Assembly (NCBI RefSeq): GCF_009617595.1 | Contig: NZ_WIXK01000003.1 | Span: forward strand, 310,001-374,000 | Reading direction: 5' to 3' | Length of the DNA stretch: 64,000 nucleotides | Source of the DNA: Tritonibacter aquimaris | GTDB lineage: Bacteria > Pseudomonadota > Alphaproteobacteria > Rhodobacterales > Rhodobacteraceae | Shown here: piece by piece, positions 8,494-17,094 of the stretch | Layout of the letters: every line of letters begins with the position of its first letter | How positions within the stretch are numbered: position 1 is the stretch's first letter | Made by a program: the position numbers and the translations under genes | Notes under the pieces: model-generated | Seen by the model: the letters and a program-made list of their open reading frames with translations, nothing else | Databases searched by the model: none | Told to the model about the DNA's origin: nothing

Positions 8494-9318
8494 TCAGGCT
8501 GTAATCAGTTCTGATATCTGGAATTCCGCCTCTTCCCAAAACGCGGCCTCTTCAAAGCGGGCGAACAGATCTGGCGGCAGGATTGTTTTGCGCGGGATAT
8601 GTACAACCCGATCACCAACATCATGCAGACCGGGGGTGCCGAGGCGGCGGTCAAATTCCATCATATCATAGCTGGGCGGGATATTTGTGGGATCATGGCC
8701 CTCAAAATAGGGCTCATCGATGAAATCATAGATCTGTTCCAATACGGCGCGCGTGTCGCGCACAAGGCTTTCATAGCGCACCAGCATGATCCGGCTTTTG
8801 TGTTTGGAGTAGATCCCCTCTCTGAGCGCGTTCAACGCATAGCCCATCATGCCCTTGGGCCCCGCCAGAGCCTCTGATCGCGAATAGATCGTCCCACCGG
8901 GCTCAAACGAAAAAATACCCGAAAGTTCAAAAGGATGTTTTTGGGTGATGGTTTCAATACTGTCGATAATCCAGGCCGGGTTGCGCACGCAGCAGATCAT
9001 GCGGAAAGCAGGATAAAGTTCACTGAGCACGGCCATTTTGGTGGTCCAGCCCCGGCTGGTGTCAAAGACGACATCGCCCGGTGCAACATCCTTGTAGTAG
9101 ACATCAAAGACACCGCGCACCAGAGCTTTGCGGATGTCGTCATCAATGAACACCGCATCTTCGTGACGCATAGAGGTTTCGCGCAGCACCGCATTCACCA
9201 GATGGCTGACCGGGCTTGTCATCCCCGCGTGCATCCGGGGGTTTTGGCGCAATAATGAGGACAGCAGCGTCGATCCTGAGCGCGGCAGCCCCGAAATAAA
9301 ATGCATCTTGGCGTTCAC
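8494..9318 (-). CDS. Sulfotransferase family protein
   Basis: About 274 residues. The N-terminal FISGLPRSGSTLLSSLL is the PAPS 5'-phosphosulfate loop, and MLVRYESLVRDTRAVLEQIYDFI resembles the 3'-phosphate region. The enzyme would transfer sulfate from PAPS to an alcohol or amine acceptor, which cannot be named. A GTG start at 9318 or the ATG at 9306 are both possible; neither has a clear ribosome-binding site. It lies just downstream of the VPLPA-CTERM gene on the same strand, and a link between the two is only a guess. No signal peptide, so cytosolic. Confidence 0.85.
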   Translation of the reverse strand: MNAKMHFISGLPRSGSTLLSSLLRQNPRMHAGMTSPVSHLVNAVLRETSMRHEDAVFIDDDIRKALVRGVFDVYYKDVAPGDVVFDTSRGWTTKMAVLSELYPAFRMICCVRNPAWIIDSIETITQKHPFELSGIFSFEPGGTIYSRSEALAGPKGMMGYALNALREGIYSKHKSRIMLVRYESLVRDTRAVLEQIYDFIDEPYFEGHDPTNIPPSYDMMEFDRRLGTPGLHDVGDRVVHIPRKTILPPDLFARFEEAAFWEEAEFQISELITA

Positions 9319-9392
9319 AAAACAGTCTTTCTGAAGAGGTCACTGGAAACGAACCAGGGGCCAGATGGCCCCCGGTGTTTTGGCTGGGGTGA

Positions 9393-10367
9393 TCAGCTTT
9401 TCTTTTTGCGCCGACGGGCCACAAAGCCCATGCCTGCGATGGTTGATCCCAGCAAAGCTGCAGAGGCTGGCAGCGGCACCGGTGCGGGTTGCGATAGAAG
9501 ATCCAGCGTCAGATAGGCCCCGCCCACGCGCGCCTGCCCCACAACAGAGGAGGTATTCAGGAAGGCGGAGGAGAAATAGGAGCTGCCGCCTTGGCCACCG
9601 TATGGCCCGTAATATCCTTGTTGCGCATAAGAATAGCCGTTGCTACGCGTGACAATATAGCTACCTGCTTCCCCAGAATTGCCGCCAGAGCTACCAGCTC
9701 CACCACCCCCAACTTCGTCGGCTCCAGAATAAGAAAAACCGCCACCGCCACCAAATCCACCGGAGAAGGAGCCACCTCTCCAATCCGGACCGGAATAACC
9801 TCCGTAAGCGCCATTCCCATCACCGAGCCAACCGGCTCCACCACCTCCGAAAGTATAATCAAAATACTCAGGTCCATCTTCGCCGATGTAGACAGACCGA
9901 CCTGTGGAGCTCGCCCCACCAGAACCTAATCTCCCACCTTCTGCTCCGTATGCATCATATCCCGGAGCCGAAGTGTAGAAATATCCACTTCCTGAAGTAC
10001 CGCCACCACCGCCCGCTATCGCGAGGTGCGCACCGCTGGAAAAATAGCTCAATCCGCCACCACCGCTGCCAACATAGCCAGAGACACCGTCTCCTCCAAC
10101 GAGCACCCGGAACAGATCTCCGGCCAGCAAGTCGATTTCGCCCAATAACAGAGCCCCAAACCCTCCTCGTACATCTTCTTCTAAGAACGAGGCCCCCGCG
10201 ACACCCCCATCTGCGCCGCGCAGGCGCAGCTCGTAGGTGCCGGAGGTTTCAATCGCGCCGCTTTCAACCTGTCCGGTAAACCCAAAGGTGAAGGTGGCCG
10301 CGCCTGCGGTGTTGGCACAGATAATGGCCGCGGCGGAAACGCCGCTGAGTAACAATTTCCGGATCAT
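9393..10367 (-). CDS. Glycine-rich VPLPA-CTERM sorting domain protein
   Basis: 324 residues. An N-terminal signal peptide (MIRKLLLSGVSAAAIICANTAGA) is followed by a very Gly/Ser/Tyr-rich body with GGGGG runs. The C-terminal anchor has the motif VPLPASAALLGS, a hydrophobic stretch and RRRKKKS, the tripartite VPLPA-CTERM signal. Such proteins are exported, processed by an exosortase-type enzyme and placed on the surface, often with exopolysaccharide. The glycine-rich centre resembles the Gly-rich modules of some surface and ice-binding or lectin-like proteins. A good AGGACAGAGAG site precedes the ATG. No exosortase gene is in the window. Confidence 0.88.
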   Translation of the reverse strand: MIRKLLLSGVSAAAIICANTAGAATFTFGFTGQVESGAIETSGTYELRLRGADGGVAGASFLEEDVRGGFGALLLGEIDLLAGDLFRVLVGGDGVSGYVGSGGGGLSYFSSGAHLAIAGGGGGTSGSGYFYTSAPGYDAYGAEGGRLGSGGASSTGRSVYIGEDGPEYFDYTFGGGGAGWLGDGNGAYGGYSGPDWRGGSFSGGFGGGGGFSYSGADEVGGGGAGSSGGNSGEAGSYIVTRSNGYSYAQQGYYGPYGGQGGSSYFSSAFLNTSSVVGQARVGGAYLTLDLLSQPAPVPLPASAALLGSTIAGMGFVARRRKKKS

Positions 10368-10617
10368 ATCTCTCTGTCCTAAAACTATCGGGAAGGATTG
10401 GTCTTCAGCACTTCGAAATTAAGTGCAGTTTAACAGATTCAATTTTCAGAATGTCGCAAAATCAACGGCAAATAAGCGGGTCAGATTTCCGGGATATATT
10501 CGGCAGCAGCGTGACTTCGTCACAGAAAACGCCTTGCAGATTTCGATAGATGAAATCGGAAACGCATCCCGCTGGGCGACGTGAAGGGCTGGGCGACGTA
10601 AAGGAAGGGCAAGAACA

Positions 10618-11220
10618 ATGAGCAATGTGTCACGCAGAGGATTTATTGGCGCAAGTATGGCCGGGCTGGCGCTTGCGTCTTCGGCCAAGGCGGGGGTGAT
10701 CACCTCGGATATTGACGCAGGCGCGCTGCGGCCGTCAAAGACCACGCCTTTGGGCCTGTATCTGTCGCCAACTGCCGCCCATAAGGCAATGCAGCAGGAT
10801 CCTGAGATCCTGTTTGTGGATGTGCGTGACCCGATTGAGATCACCTTTGTGGGCCATCCCGAGGGGCTGGACCGGATTGTACCCTTGATGGTGGCGACCC
10901 ATCGGGTAGATCCGCGCAGTGGCCAGTACCGGATGGCGCAGAACCCCAATGTGGTGGCTGAATTTGAAGCTTTGCTGCGGGAAAAAGGCAAAAGCAAAGC
11001 CGATCCGCTGTTTGTCACCTGCCGTTCCGGCAGCCGCTCGGCCCATGCGGTGCGGGTGCTGATCCAGGCGGGGTTCACCAATGTGTGGAACCTCACCGAA
11101 GGGTTTGAAGGCGACACGAACGATCAGGGCGCGCGGGCATTGAACGGCTGGCGCAATGCGGGCCTGCCCTGGGGGTATCAGCTGGCACCGGGCGTGGCCT
11201 GGCAGCGTCCGGCCGGGTAA
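10618..11220 (+). CDS. Exported rhodanese-like domain protein
   Basis: 200 residues with an AAGGAAGGG site. The N-terminus MSNVSRRGFIGASMAGLALASSAKA looks like a Tat signal (SRRGFIG), implying folded export to the periplasm. The rhodanese domain follows, with the active-site loop CRSGSRS near residue 138, cysteine retained. Rhodaneses move sulfane sulfur between donors and acceptors such as cyanide or thiols; the true substrate here is unknown. It stands upstream of a sulfatase-superfamily gene but with its own 226-base gap, so co-transcription is unsure. Confidence 0.88.
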   Translation: MSNVSRRGFIGASMAGLALASSAKAGVITSDIDAGALRPSKTTPLGLYLSPTAAHKAMQQDPEILFVDVRDPIEITFVGHPEGLDRIVPLMVATHRVDPRSGQYRMAQNPNVVAEFEALLREKGKSKADPLFVTCRSGSRSAHAVRVLIQAGFTNVWNLTEGFEGDTNDQGARALNGWRNAGLPWGYQLAPGVAWQRPAG

Positions 11221-11446
11221 CAATACGGGACCCGCCCCAATTGGGCGCAAATACCACGGGCAGATTATGCGTTTCGGGCACCAGATACGGGGGCTTTGGC
11301 GCATGTTCTGCCCACACCGGGCCGTCGGCTGTGTTGCGTGCGGGCGTCCGCAGTAGGGTCTGTCCGCCTTGATGCGACTGCGTAACTGACGCGCTTCCCC
11401 TGCCCTGAAGGCGGTGCTACACATTTCCCATAAGGGAGTGTCTGGT

Positions 11447-13102
11447 ATGAATATTTTATACATCATGTTTGATCAGCTGCGGTTCGACTACCTGAGCTGC
11501 GCCGGGCATCCGCATCTGCACACCCCACATATTGACGGGCTGGCCGCAAAAGGCGTGCGCTTTAGCCGGGCCTATGTACAATCGCCCACCTGCGGCTCAT
11601 CAAGGATGTCGAGCTATACCGGGCGCTACCCGTCAAGCCACGGGGTGCAGTTCAATGGCTACCCTCTGAAAGTGGGCGAATGGACCATGGGGGACCATCT
11701 GCGCCGCGCTGGCATGAGCTGCCATCTGATTGGCAAAACCCATATGGTTGCGGATGCCGAGGGCATGACCCGGCTGGGGCTGGCGGCGGACAGTGTGATT
11801 GGGGTGCGCCAGAGCGAATGTGGTTTTGACCCTTATGTGCGTGATGACGGGCTCTGGGGCGAAGGGCCTGCGGGGTTTTATGACCAGAAACGCAGCCCCT
11901 ATAATGAATACCTGAAACAGCGCGGCTATCCCGGTGACAACCCATGGAATGATTTTGCCAATGCGGGCGTAGAAAACGGCGATATTGCTTCGGGCTGGTT
12001 CATGGTCAACGCCGACAAGCCCGCCAATATTGCCGAAGAAGACAGCGAGACCCCCTGGCTGACCACCCAGGCGATTGCCTTTATGGAGGAGCAGCGCGGC
12101 AAGGGGCCGTGGTGCGCGCATCTGAGCTATATCAAGCCCCATTGGCCCTATATCGTGCCCGCGCCCTATCACGACATGTATGGCGCGGATGACATCCTGC
12201 CGGTGGTGCGCAGTGCCGCCGAGCGTGACGATGCCCATCCGGTGTTTGCGGGCATGATGAACAATATCATTGGCAAAAGCTTCAGCCGCGATGAAGTGCG
12301 CGAAAAGGTCATTCCCGCCTATATGGGGCTGATCAAACAGGCCGATGATCAGATGGGACGCTTGTTTGCCTATCTTGAGGCCAGTGGTCGGATGGAGGAC
12401 ACTATGGTGGTGATCACCTCAGACCATGGCGATTATCTGGGTGATCACTGGCTGGGGGAAAAGAACCTGTTTCATGAGCCCTCGATCAAAGTGCCGCTGA
12501 TTGTTTATGATCCGCGCACTTCGGCCGATGCAACGCGGGGCACAACCTGTGACGCGCTGGTGGAAAGTCTTGATCTGTTGCCAACGTTTTTGCAGTTCGC
12601 CGGTGGCGCGCCTGCGCCGCATATCCTTGAAGGGCGTGATCTGAGCCCGTGGATTGCAGGTGAAACCCCGGATTGGCGCGATTTTGCGGTGGCGGAGTTT
12701 GACTATTCCACCATGCCCCTGTGCGAGAAACTGGGCCTGAGCCCGCGCGATGCACGCCTGTTTATGGTGACGGATCAGCGCTGGAAATTCATGCACGCAG
12801 AAGGTGGCCTGCCGCCGATGTTGTTTGATCTGGAAAACGACCCGGATGAGCTGGTGGATCTGGGCCGCAGCGCCGACCATGAAGCGGTGATTGCGCTGAT
12901 GTATGAACGGCTGCGCATCTGGGGCACCCGCATGTCGCAACGCACCACGGTGAGCGATGAACAGATCGCCGCGAAACGCGGCAAATCAGATCAAAAAGGC
13001 ATCCTGTTGGGGGTCTATGAACCCCATGAGGTTGACCCGGAGCTGACAGAGAAAATCCGCGGCCCCGTGCCCAAGCGCCCTACCAAGGCGAGCCCGCATT
13101 GA
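11447..13102 (+). CDS. Sulfatase-superfamily hydrolase, phosphonate monoester hydrolase-like
   Basis: 551 residues from the ATG at 11447 (MNILYIMFDQLRFDYLSC), preceded by AAGGGAG. The alkaline-phosphatase/sulfatase fold is clear: N-terminal metal Asp (FDQLR), a nucleophile motif CGSSR followed by MSSYTGRYPSSHG, and C-terminal TSDHGDYLGDHWLGEK. Resemblance to remembered rhizobial phosphonate monoester/phosphodiester hydrolases extends over the central HxP(Y/F) and GLI..DD..GR segments. The nucleophile Cys would be converted to formylglycine, although the usual C-x-P/A-S-R has Ser at the third position. Substrate could be a sulfate ester, phosphonate monoester or phosphodiester. The 3' end overlaps the convergent SDR gene by 23 bases. 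Confidence 0.85.
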   Translation: MNILYIMFDQLRFDYLSCAGHPHLHTPHIDGLAAKGVRFSRAYVQSPTCGSSRMSSYTGRYPSSHGVQFNGYPLKVGEWTMGDHLRRAGMSCHLIGKTHMVADAEGMTRLGLAADSVIGVRQSECGFDPYVRDDGLWGEGPAGFYDQKRSPYNEYLKQRGYPGDNPWNDFANAGVENGDIASGWFMVNADKPANIAEEDSETPWLTTQAIAFMEEQRGKGPWCAHLSYIKPHWPYIVPAPYHDMYGADDILPVVRSAAERDDAHPVFAGMMNNIIGKSFSRDEVREKVIPAYMGLIKQADDQMGRLFAYLEASGRMEDTMVVITSDHGDYLGDHWLGEKNLFHEPSIKVPLIVYDPRTSADATRGTTCDALVESLDLLPTFLQFAGGAPAPHILEGRDLSPWIAGETPDWRDFAVAEFDYSTMPLCEKLGLSPRDARLFMVTDQRWKFMHAEGGLPPMLFDLENDPDELVDLGRSADHEAVIALMYERLRIWGTRMSQRTTVSDEQIAAKRGKSDQKGILLGVYEPHEVDPELTEKIRGPVPKRPTKASPH

Positions 13103-13853
13103 TTTCAAAATCCGACATCGTCAGCGCGCGGGCCGCGTCGCTGGCGAGATAGGCTGCGAGTTCGGCCACTTCTTCGGGCTGCACCAGTTGGTTTTGCGGA
13201 TTGGATTTGGCGTAGTCTGCGCGCACCGCCTCCACGCTTTGACCGCTGGAGGCGACATCTGCATCGATGAATTTGCGCAGCATTTCGGTTTCAACCCAGG
13301 TGGGGCTGATCGACACGCAGGTGATACCATGCGCCGCCCCTTCGAGGCTGACACAGCGCCCCAGCCCCAATAGCCCCGCCTTGGACGCGCAATAAGCGGC
13401 ATTTCCGGCCATGCCGGTATGGGCTGCCATTGACGCCAGATTGATGATGCGACCCCAGCCTGCGGCTTTCATATTGGGCATCACCGCGCGGATCATGCGG
13501 AAACTGCCGCTGAGATTGATGTCGATCTGATCTTGCCAGACATCATCGGGGTGGTTGATGATTTCAGCCTCATCATAAACGCCTGCGGTATTGACCAAGA
13601 TATCAACGCCGCCCCGCTCTGCCACCACATTGGCCACAAATTCATCGATGCTTGGCGTGGATTGCACATCAAGCGGCAGCGCCGTGATGTGATCTGCATC
13701 TGCGCCAAGTTTTTCGGCGACAAAGCCCGCGTCTGAGGCGCGCCGTGCGCCGACAAACACTGCGGTGCCATCGCGCACCAGCCTGCGTGCGATCGCAAGC
13801 CCCATGCCGGAAAGCCCGCCCGTTACAATTGCGGTTCTGGAGGTCGCTGACAT
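13080..13853 (-). CDS. SDR family NAD(P)-dependent oxidoreductase
   Basis: 257 residues with a classical SDR layout: TGGLSGMG cofactor loop near residue 12, NTAGVYDE, active-site Ser in NLASMAAHTG and YCASK. The N-terminal ARR after the second strand hints at NADP preference. Overall it looks like the 3-hydroxybutyrate dehydrogenase/3-oxoacyl reductase branch, but the substrate is not determinable. It runs convergent into the sulfatase gene, overlapping by 23 bases, and lies 72 bases downstream of a same-strand GntR gene that may control it. Confidence 0.9.
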   Translation of the reverse strand: MSATSRTAIVTGGLSGMGLAIARRLVRDGTAVFVGARRASDAGFVAEKLGADADHITALPLDVQSTPSIDEFVANVVAERGGVDILVNTAGVYDEAEIINHPDDVWQDQIDINLSGSFRMIRAVMPNMKAAGWGRIINLASMAAHTGMAGNAAYCASKAGLLGLGRCVSLEGAAHGITCVSISPTWVETEMLRKFIDADVASSGQSVEAVRADYAKSNPQNQLVQPEEVAELAAYLASDAARALTMSDFEINAGSPW

Positions 13854-13925
13854 GAGAGTGGCCCTTATTGAGAGTGTTTGGAGAGGTCTGACCGGTGGGA
13901 AACCGCGCCAGTATATGTTTGCGCC

Positions 13926-14579
13926 CTAGCCCGCCAGAAGGCGCAGCCCGCGGGTGACATCTGAACGTACCGCAAGGCGCAGGCTGGGTTCATCCCCGGC
14001 TTTGAGCGCGGCAATGATCAAACGATGTTCTGTTGGCGGCTCGGTCCGGCGCAGACGCCCATAAAGCGCGCGCATGGTGGGGCCAAGCTGCAGCCAGACG
14101 GTTTCCGCCATCGCCAGCATCGCAGGCGCCTGTGCGCGCAAGTAAAGCGTGCGGTGAAATTCCAGATTGGTGCGGATATAGCCGACAGCATCACGTTTGG
14201 CGATCACCTCGGCCACGTTGGAATTGATCGATTGCAGACGTTCGATCAGCGCCATATGGGCACGCGGCAACGCGCGCGAGGCCAGTTCCACCTCAATCAG
14301 GGCGCGCAGGGCGGCAAGCTCTTCGATGCGTTCATTGCTGAGCTCGGGCGTAGAGACCCGGCCCGAGGACGACAGAAACAGCGCCCCTTCGGCCACCAGA
14401 CGGCGCACAGATTCGCGCGCAGGCGTCATGGAGACATCAAACTCGCGGCCAATCCCGCGCAGGGTCAGCGCCGCGCCGGGCGCAATTTCGCCATGCATGA
14501 TCCGCGTGCGCAGGGCGCGATAAACGCGGTCATGGGCGGCGGTGGTTGCATCGGGGCTGGTACGGGCAGTCAGGCTCAT
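13926..14579 (-). CDS. GntR family regulator, FCD domain
   Basis: 217 residues. An N-terminal winged helix-turn-helix (VYRALRTRIMHGEIAPGAALT then GREFDVSMTPARESVRRL) is followed by an all-helical FCD ligand domain with the E-L-A/R-x2-E and histidine pattern (EFHRTLY, EHRLIIAAL) used to bind metal and carboxylate effectors. Such regulators commonly sense organic acids. The SDR gene immediately downstream is the natural candidate target. No clear ribosome-binding site precedes the ATG. Confidence 0.92.
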   Translation of the reverse strand: MSLTARTSPDATTAAHDRVYRALRTRIMHGEIAPGAALTLRGIGREFDVSMTPARESVRRLVAEGALFLSSSGRVSTPELSNERIEELAALRALIEVELASRALPRAHMALIERLQSINSNVAEVIAKRDAVGYIRTNLEFHRTLYLRAQAPAMLAMAETVWLQLGPTMRALYGRLRRTEPPTEHRLIIAALKAGDEPSLRLAVRSDVTRGLRLLAG

Positions 14580-14709
14580 GGGGTGTCATGTGATCACAAA
14601 ATCCGCGACCGTCAACCAACAATTGCCCTGCACGCCGGTATTGAGCAGTGATTGCCAGCTGTTTTCTGCCGCGTTAGGTCAAAGAGACGCCACTTCATCG
14701 GAGCCGATC

Positions 14710-15342
14710 ATGCCAACAGCTGTTCTTTATTCCTTTCGCCGCTGCCCCTATGCGATGCGGGCCCGTCTGGGATTAAAAGCGGCCGGGCAGACGGTGGAAC
14801 TGCGCGAAGTGGTGTTGCGTGACAAACCCGCGCCTTTTCTGGCGGCCTCCCCCTCGGGCACGGTGCCATGCCTTGTGACGTCGGATCTTGTTGCGCCTGG
14901 GCAGGTGATTGATGAAAGCTTTGACATCATGGAGTGGGCGCTGGCGCAATCGGACCCAGAGGGCTGGTTGAAGATGCCAGAGGCGGGCTATGATTGGATC
15001 AAACGCTGTGATGGGCCGTTTAAACATGCGCTGGACCGCACCAAATACGCCACCCGCTACCCGGATGAGGACCCTGAGGCGCATAGGCAAGAGGCCAATG
15101 CGTATCTCAGCGCGTTGAATGCGCAGATTGATGACTGGATCTTTGATCAGCCCACATTGGCGGATTTTGCCATTCTGCCTTTTGTGCGTCAGTTCGCCTT
15201 TATCGACAAAGCGCGCTTTGATGCAGAAGACTGGCCTGCGTTGCAGGGCTGGCTTGGGCGGTTTCTTACATCAAACCGGTTTGCGGATGTGATGAAGAAA
15301 TACCCGCAATGGCACGAGGGCGATGCGCCGACGCTGTTTTGA
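14710..15342 (+). CDS. Glutathione S-transferase family protein
   Basis: 210 residues from the ATG at 14710 (MPTAVLYSFRRCPYAMRARL). A thioredoxin-fold N-terminal domain with a CPYA motif and the cis-Pro segment GTVPCLV is followed by a helical GST C-terminal domain (LDRTKYATRYPDED onward). The Cys in CPYA suggests an omega-like or glutaredoxin-type thiol transferase rather than classic conjugation. It converges with the YgjP-type protease gene 13 bases downstream. The longer upstream frame (from 14542) overlaps the gntR gene and is rejected. Confidence 0.9.
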   Translation: MPTAVLYSFRRCPYAMRARLGLKAAGQTVELREVVLRDKPAPFLAASPSGTVPCLVTSDLVAPGQVIDESFDIMEWALAQSDPEGWLKMPEAGYDWIKRCDGPFKHALDRTKYATRYPDEDPEAHRQEANAYLSALNAQIDDWIFDQPTLADFAILPFVRQFAFIDKARFDAEDWPALQGWLGRFLTSNRFADVMKKYPQWHEGDAPTLF

Positions 15343-15355
15343 TCCAGCGCCGCCG

Positions 15356-16039
15356 TCAGTCAAACCGGTAGCGATGCAAGGCGCTGCCGTTCTGGTGCAG
15401 CCACTGGCGCGCGGGTTCATAATTGCCAAAAAGCTGCGTCACCTGATCCCAGAACGCCTGCGAATGGTTCATCTCGGCCAGATGCGCCACCTCATGGGCG
15501 GCCACATAGCGCAGCACATCCGGCGGCGCAAAGATCAGCCGCCAGGAATACATCAACGCCCCATCAGATGAGCAGGATCCCCAGCGCGACCTTGTATCGC
15601 GCAGCGTAATGCGGCTGTAATCCCGCCCAAGCTTGCGCGCGTAGTGATCTGAGGCCTCCACCAGACGATCGCGCGCCAATTCGCGCAGGTAGCGCTGCAA
15701 TGTGCGCCCTGGTGCCGCCTGCGGTACTGCAACCTGATCCACATCCAACACCACCCGGCGCCCGGATGCGGCCACCACCTGACGCGGGGTGCCATCAATC
15801 GGCAGTTCAACCCCAAACCCCACCACAATCTGATCGGGCTGGCGCGCCAGATGGCTGCGGATCCAGTCTTCTTTTTCGGCGGCAAACTCCAGCGCGGCGT
15901 CCTGTTTCAACCGCTCTGGCAGGGTGAGAGTGACCCGCCCGTCCAGCGCAGACACCCTGAGCGAAATGCGCCGCGCCCGCGCCGAACGGCGCAGCGTCAG
16001 CGGAATCGGCGGATCGCCTGGCAGGTGATGGTCAGCCAT
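15356..16039 (-). CDS. YgjP-like zinc metallopeptidase (DUF45/M48-related)
   Basis: 227 residues from the ATG at 16039, preceded by AAGGAAA. N-terminal beta strands (ARRISLRVSALDGRVTLTLP) are followed by the RSRWGSCSS motif and the zinc-binding HEVAHLAEMNHSQAFW (HExxH plus a third His), the hallmark of the YgjP/WLM-like family. It is likely a cytosolic protease or peptidase; the physiological substrate is unknown. In many alphaproteobacteria it sits near the FYDLN protein gene, which is divergent here with 113 bases between. Confidence 0.92.
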   Translation of the reverse strand: MADHHLPGDPPIPLTLRRSARARRISLRVSALDGRVTLTLPERLKQDAALEFAAEKEDWIRSHLARQPDQIVVGFGVELPIDGTPRQVVAASGRRVVLDVDQVAVPQAAPGRTLQRYLRELARDRLVEASDHYARKLGRDYSRITLRDTRSRWGSCSSDGALMYSWRLIFAPPDVLRYVAAHEVAHLAEMNHSQAFWDQVTQLFGNYEPARQWLHQNGSALHRYRFD

Positions 16040-16152
16040 TTGGGTTTCCTTGCACGGCTTGCTTGATCGCAAAGGCTTTGACAGTCTAAACCGCATATGG
16101 CAAGGCACCTGAATCGTCGATACGACTCACAGCATAATCAAGGGGACATCAC

Positions 16153-16479
16153 ATGCCCAAGGAAGAATGGGGCGTTAAGCGCGTCTGCCCGACCACCGGC
16201 AAGCGTTTTTACGACCTGAACAAAAACCCGATCGTAAGCCCTTACACAGGCGAGATCGTTGAGCTGGCCACTGGCAAGTCGCGCATGATCGAAGCAGATG
16301 CCGCGGATGCGTCTAATCCAAAGGCCAAGGAAAACATGGATACCGATGACGTCGTTCTGGATGATGACGATGACACAGTAGATGTGGATCTGGGTGATGA
16401 CGTGCTCGACGAGGATGACGAGGACAATGTGTCTCTCGATGATCTGACCGACATGTCCGCGCCGGACGACGATTCCTAA
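16153..16479 (+). CDS. FYDLN acid domain protein (TIGR02300-type)
   Basis: 108 residues. The N-terminal half is conserved and basic, with CPTTGKRFYDLNKNPIVSPY (residues 12-31), the FYDLN signature. The C-terminal half is extremely acidic (VVLDDDDDTVDVDLGDDVLD) and low complexity. The family is nearly universal in alphaproteobacteria; function is unknown, though the Cys and YTGE parts recall a zinc-ribbon-like fold. It has its own terminator and appears monocistronic, just before tRNA-Ala. Confidence 0.95.
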   Translation: MPKEEWGVKRVCPTTGKRFYDLNKNPIVSPYTGEIVELATGKSRMIEADAADASNPKAKENMDTDDVVLDDDDDTVDVDLGDDVLDEDDEDNVSLDDLTDMSAPDDDS

Positions 16480-16505
16480 GCTTCACCGCAACCGTGGTGT
16501 GCATG

Positions 16506-16530
16506 AGAGGAGGCTTTGGGCCTCCTCTTT
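16506..16530 (+). terminator. Rho-independent terminator of FYDLN gene
   Basis: AGAGGAGGC / GCCTCCTCT, 9-bp stem, loop TTTGG, then TTT; 26 bases after the stop codon. Confidence 0.88.
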
Positions 16531-16711
16531 GTGTTTGTGACGCCTTGCTACGGTTGAAAATTCCCACGACGGCGAACAACATCTGACAGGCAACGCCCCG
16601 CAGCGGCAGAGAAACCTCAAAAATCACAAACAAGCTGCATTTTCCACTTGCAGCGCTGCGCCTGCTCCCGTAAATCACCTCTCACACCACGCGGGCGCAA
16701 CGCTTGCGGAT

Positions 16712-16787
<76 letters not shown>

Positions 16788-17094
16788 AATCCTCCTGAAA
16801 ATTGTCAGATAGTTTTGACTGCCTCGTCACAGATTTCACCTCTGGCTGCGCGACATGCGTCGCCCCCACGGCGATCTCAGTCAGCTTCCTGAAGTCCACG
16901 CTTTGCACTCGACCGGGCGGGAATTGGACTTTTGCTGCAGGCGCAGTATTTTCAAAAGAGATTTGATAAATTTGTCAATCTGTTGGAATATGCGATTGGA
17001 TCTCGCTCTCGATACTTCGTTCGCGCCTATGGGCTCATCAGCTTCCTGCTCACGATTGCCCGATCGGGAATGCGCCCTTCAGCAATGAAATGCC
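16788..17094. other. Gene-free stretch after tRNA-Ala
   Basis: No gene, integrase or repeat of the tRNA 3' end could be identified here. Short frames have no family look. It separates the tRNA from the minus-strand saccharopine-dehydrogenase-like gene. Confidence 0.5.

Noticed and set aside
14542-14709. N-terminal extension of the GST gene
   Set aside because: It would overlap the divergent gntR gene start; the ATG at 14710 begins the thioredoxin fold directly.
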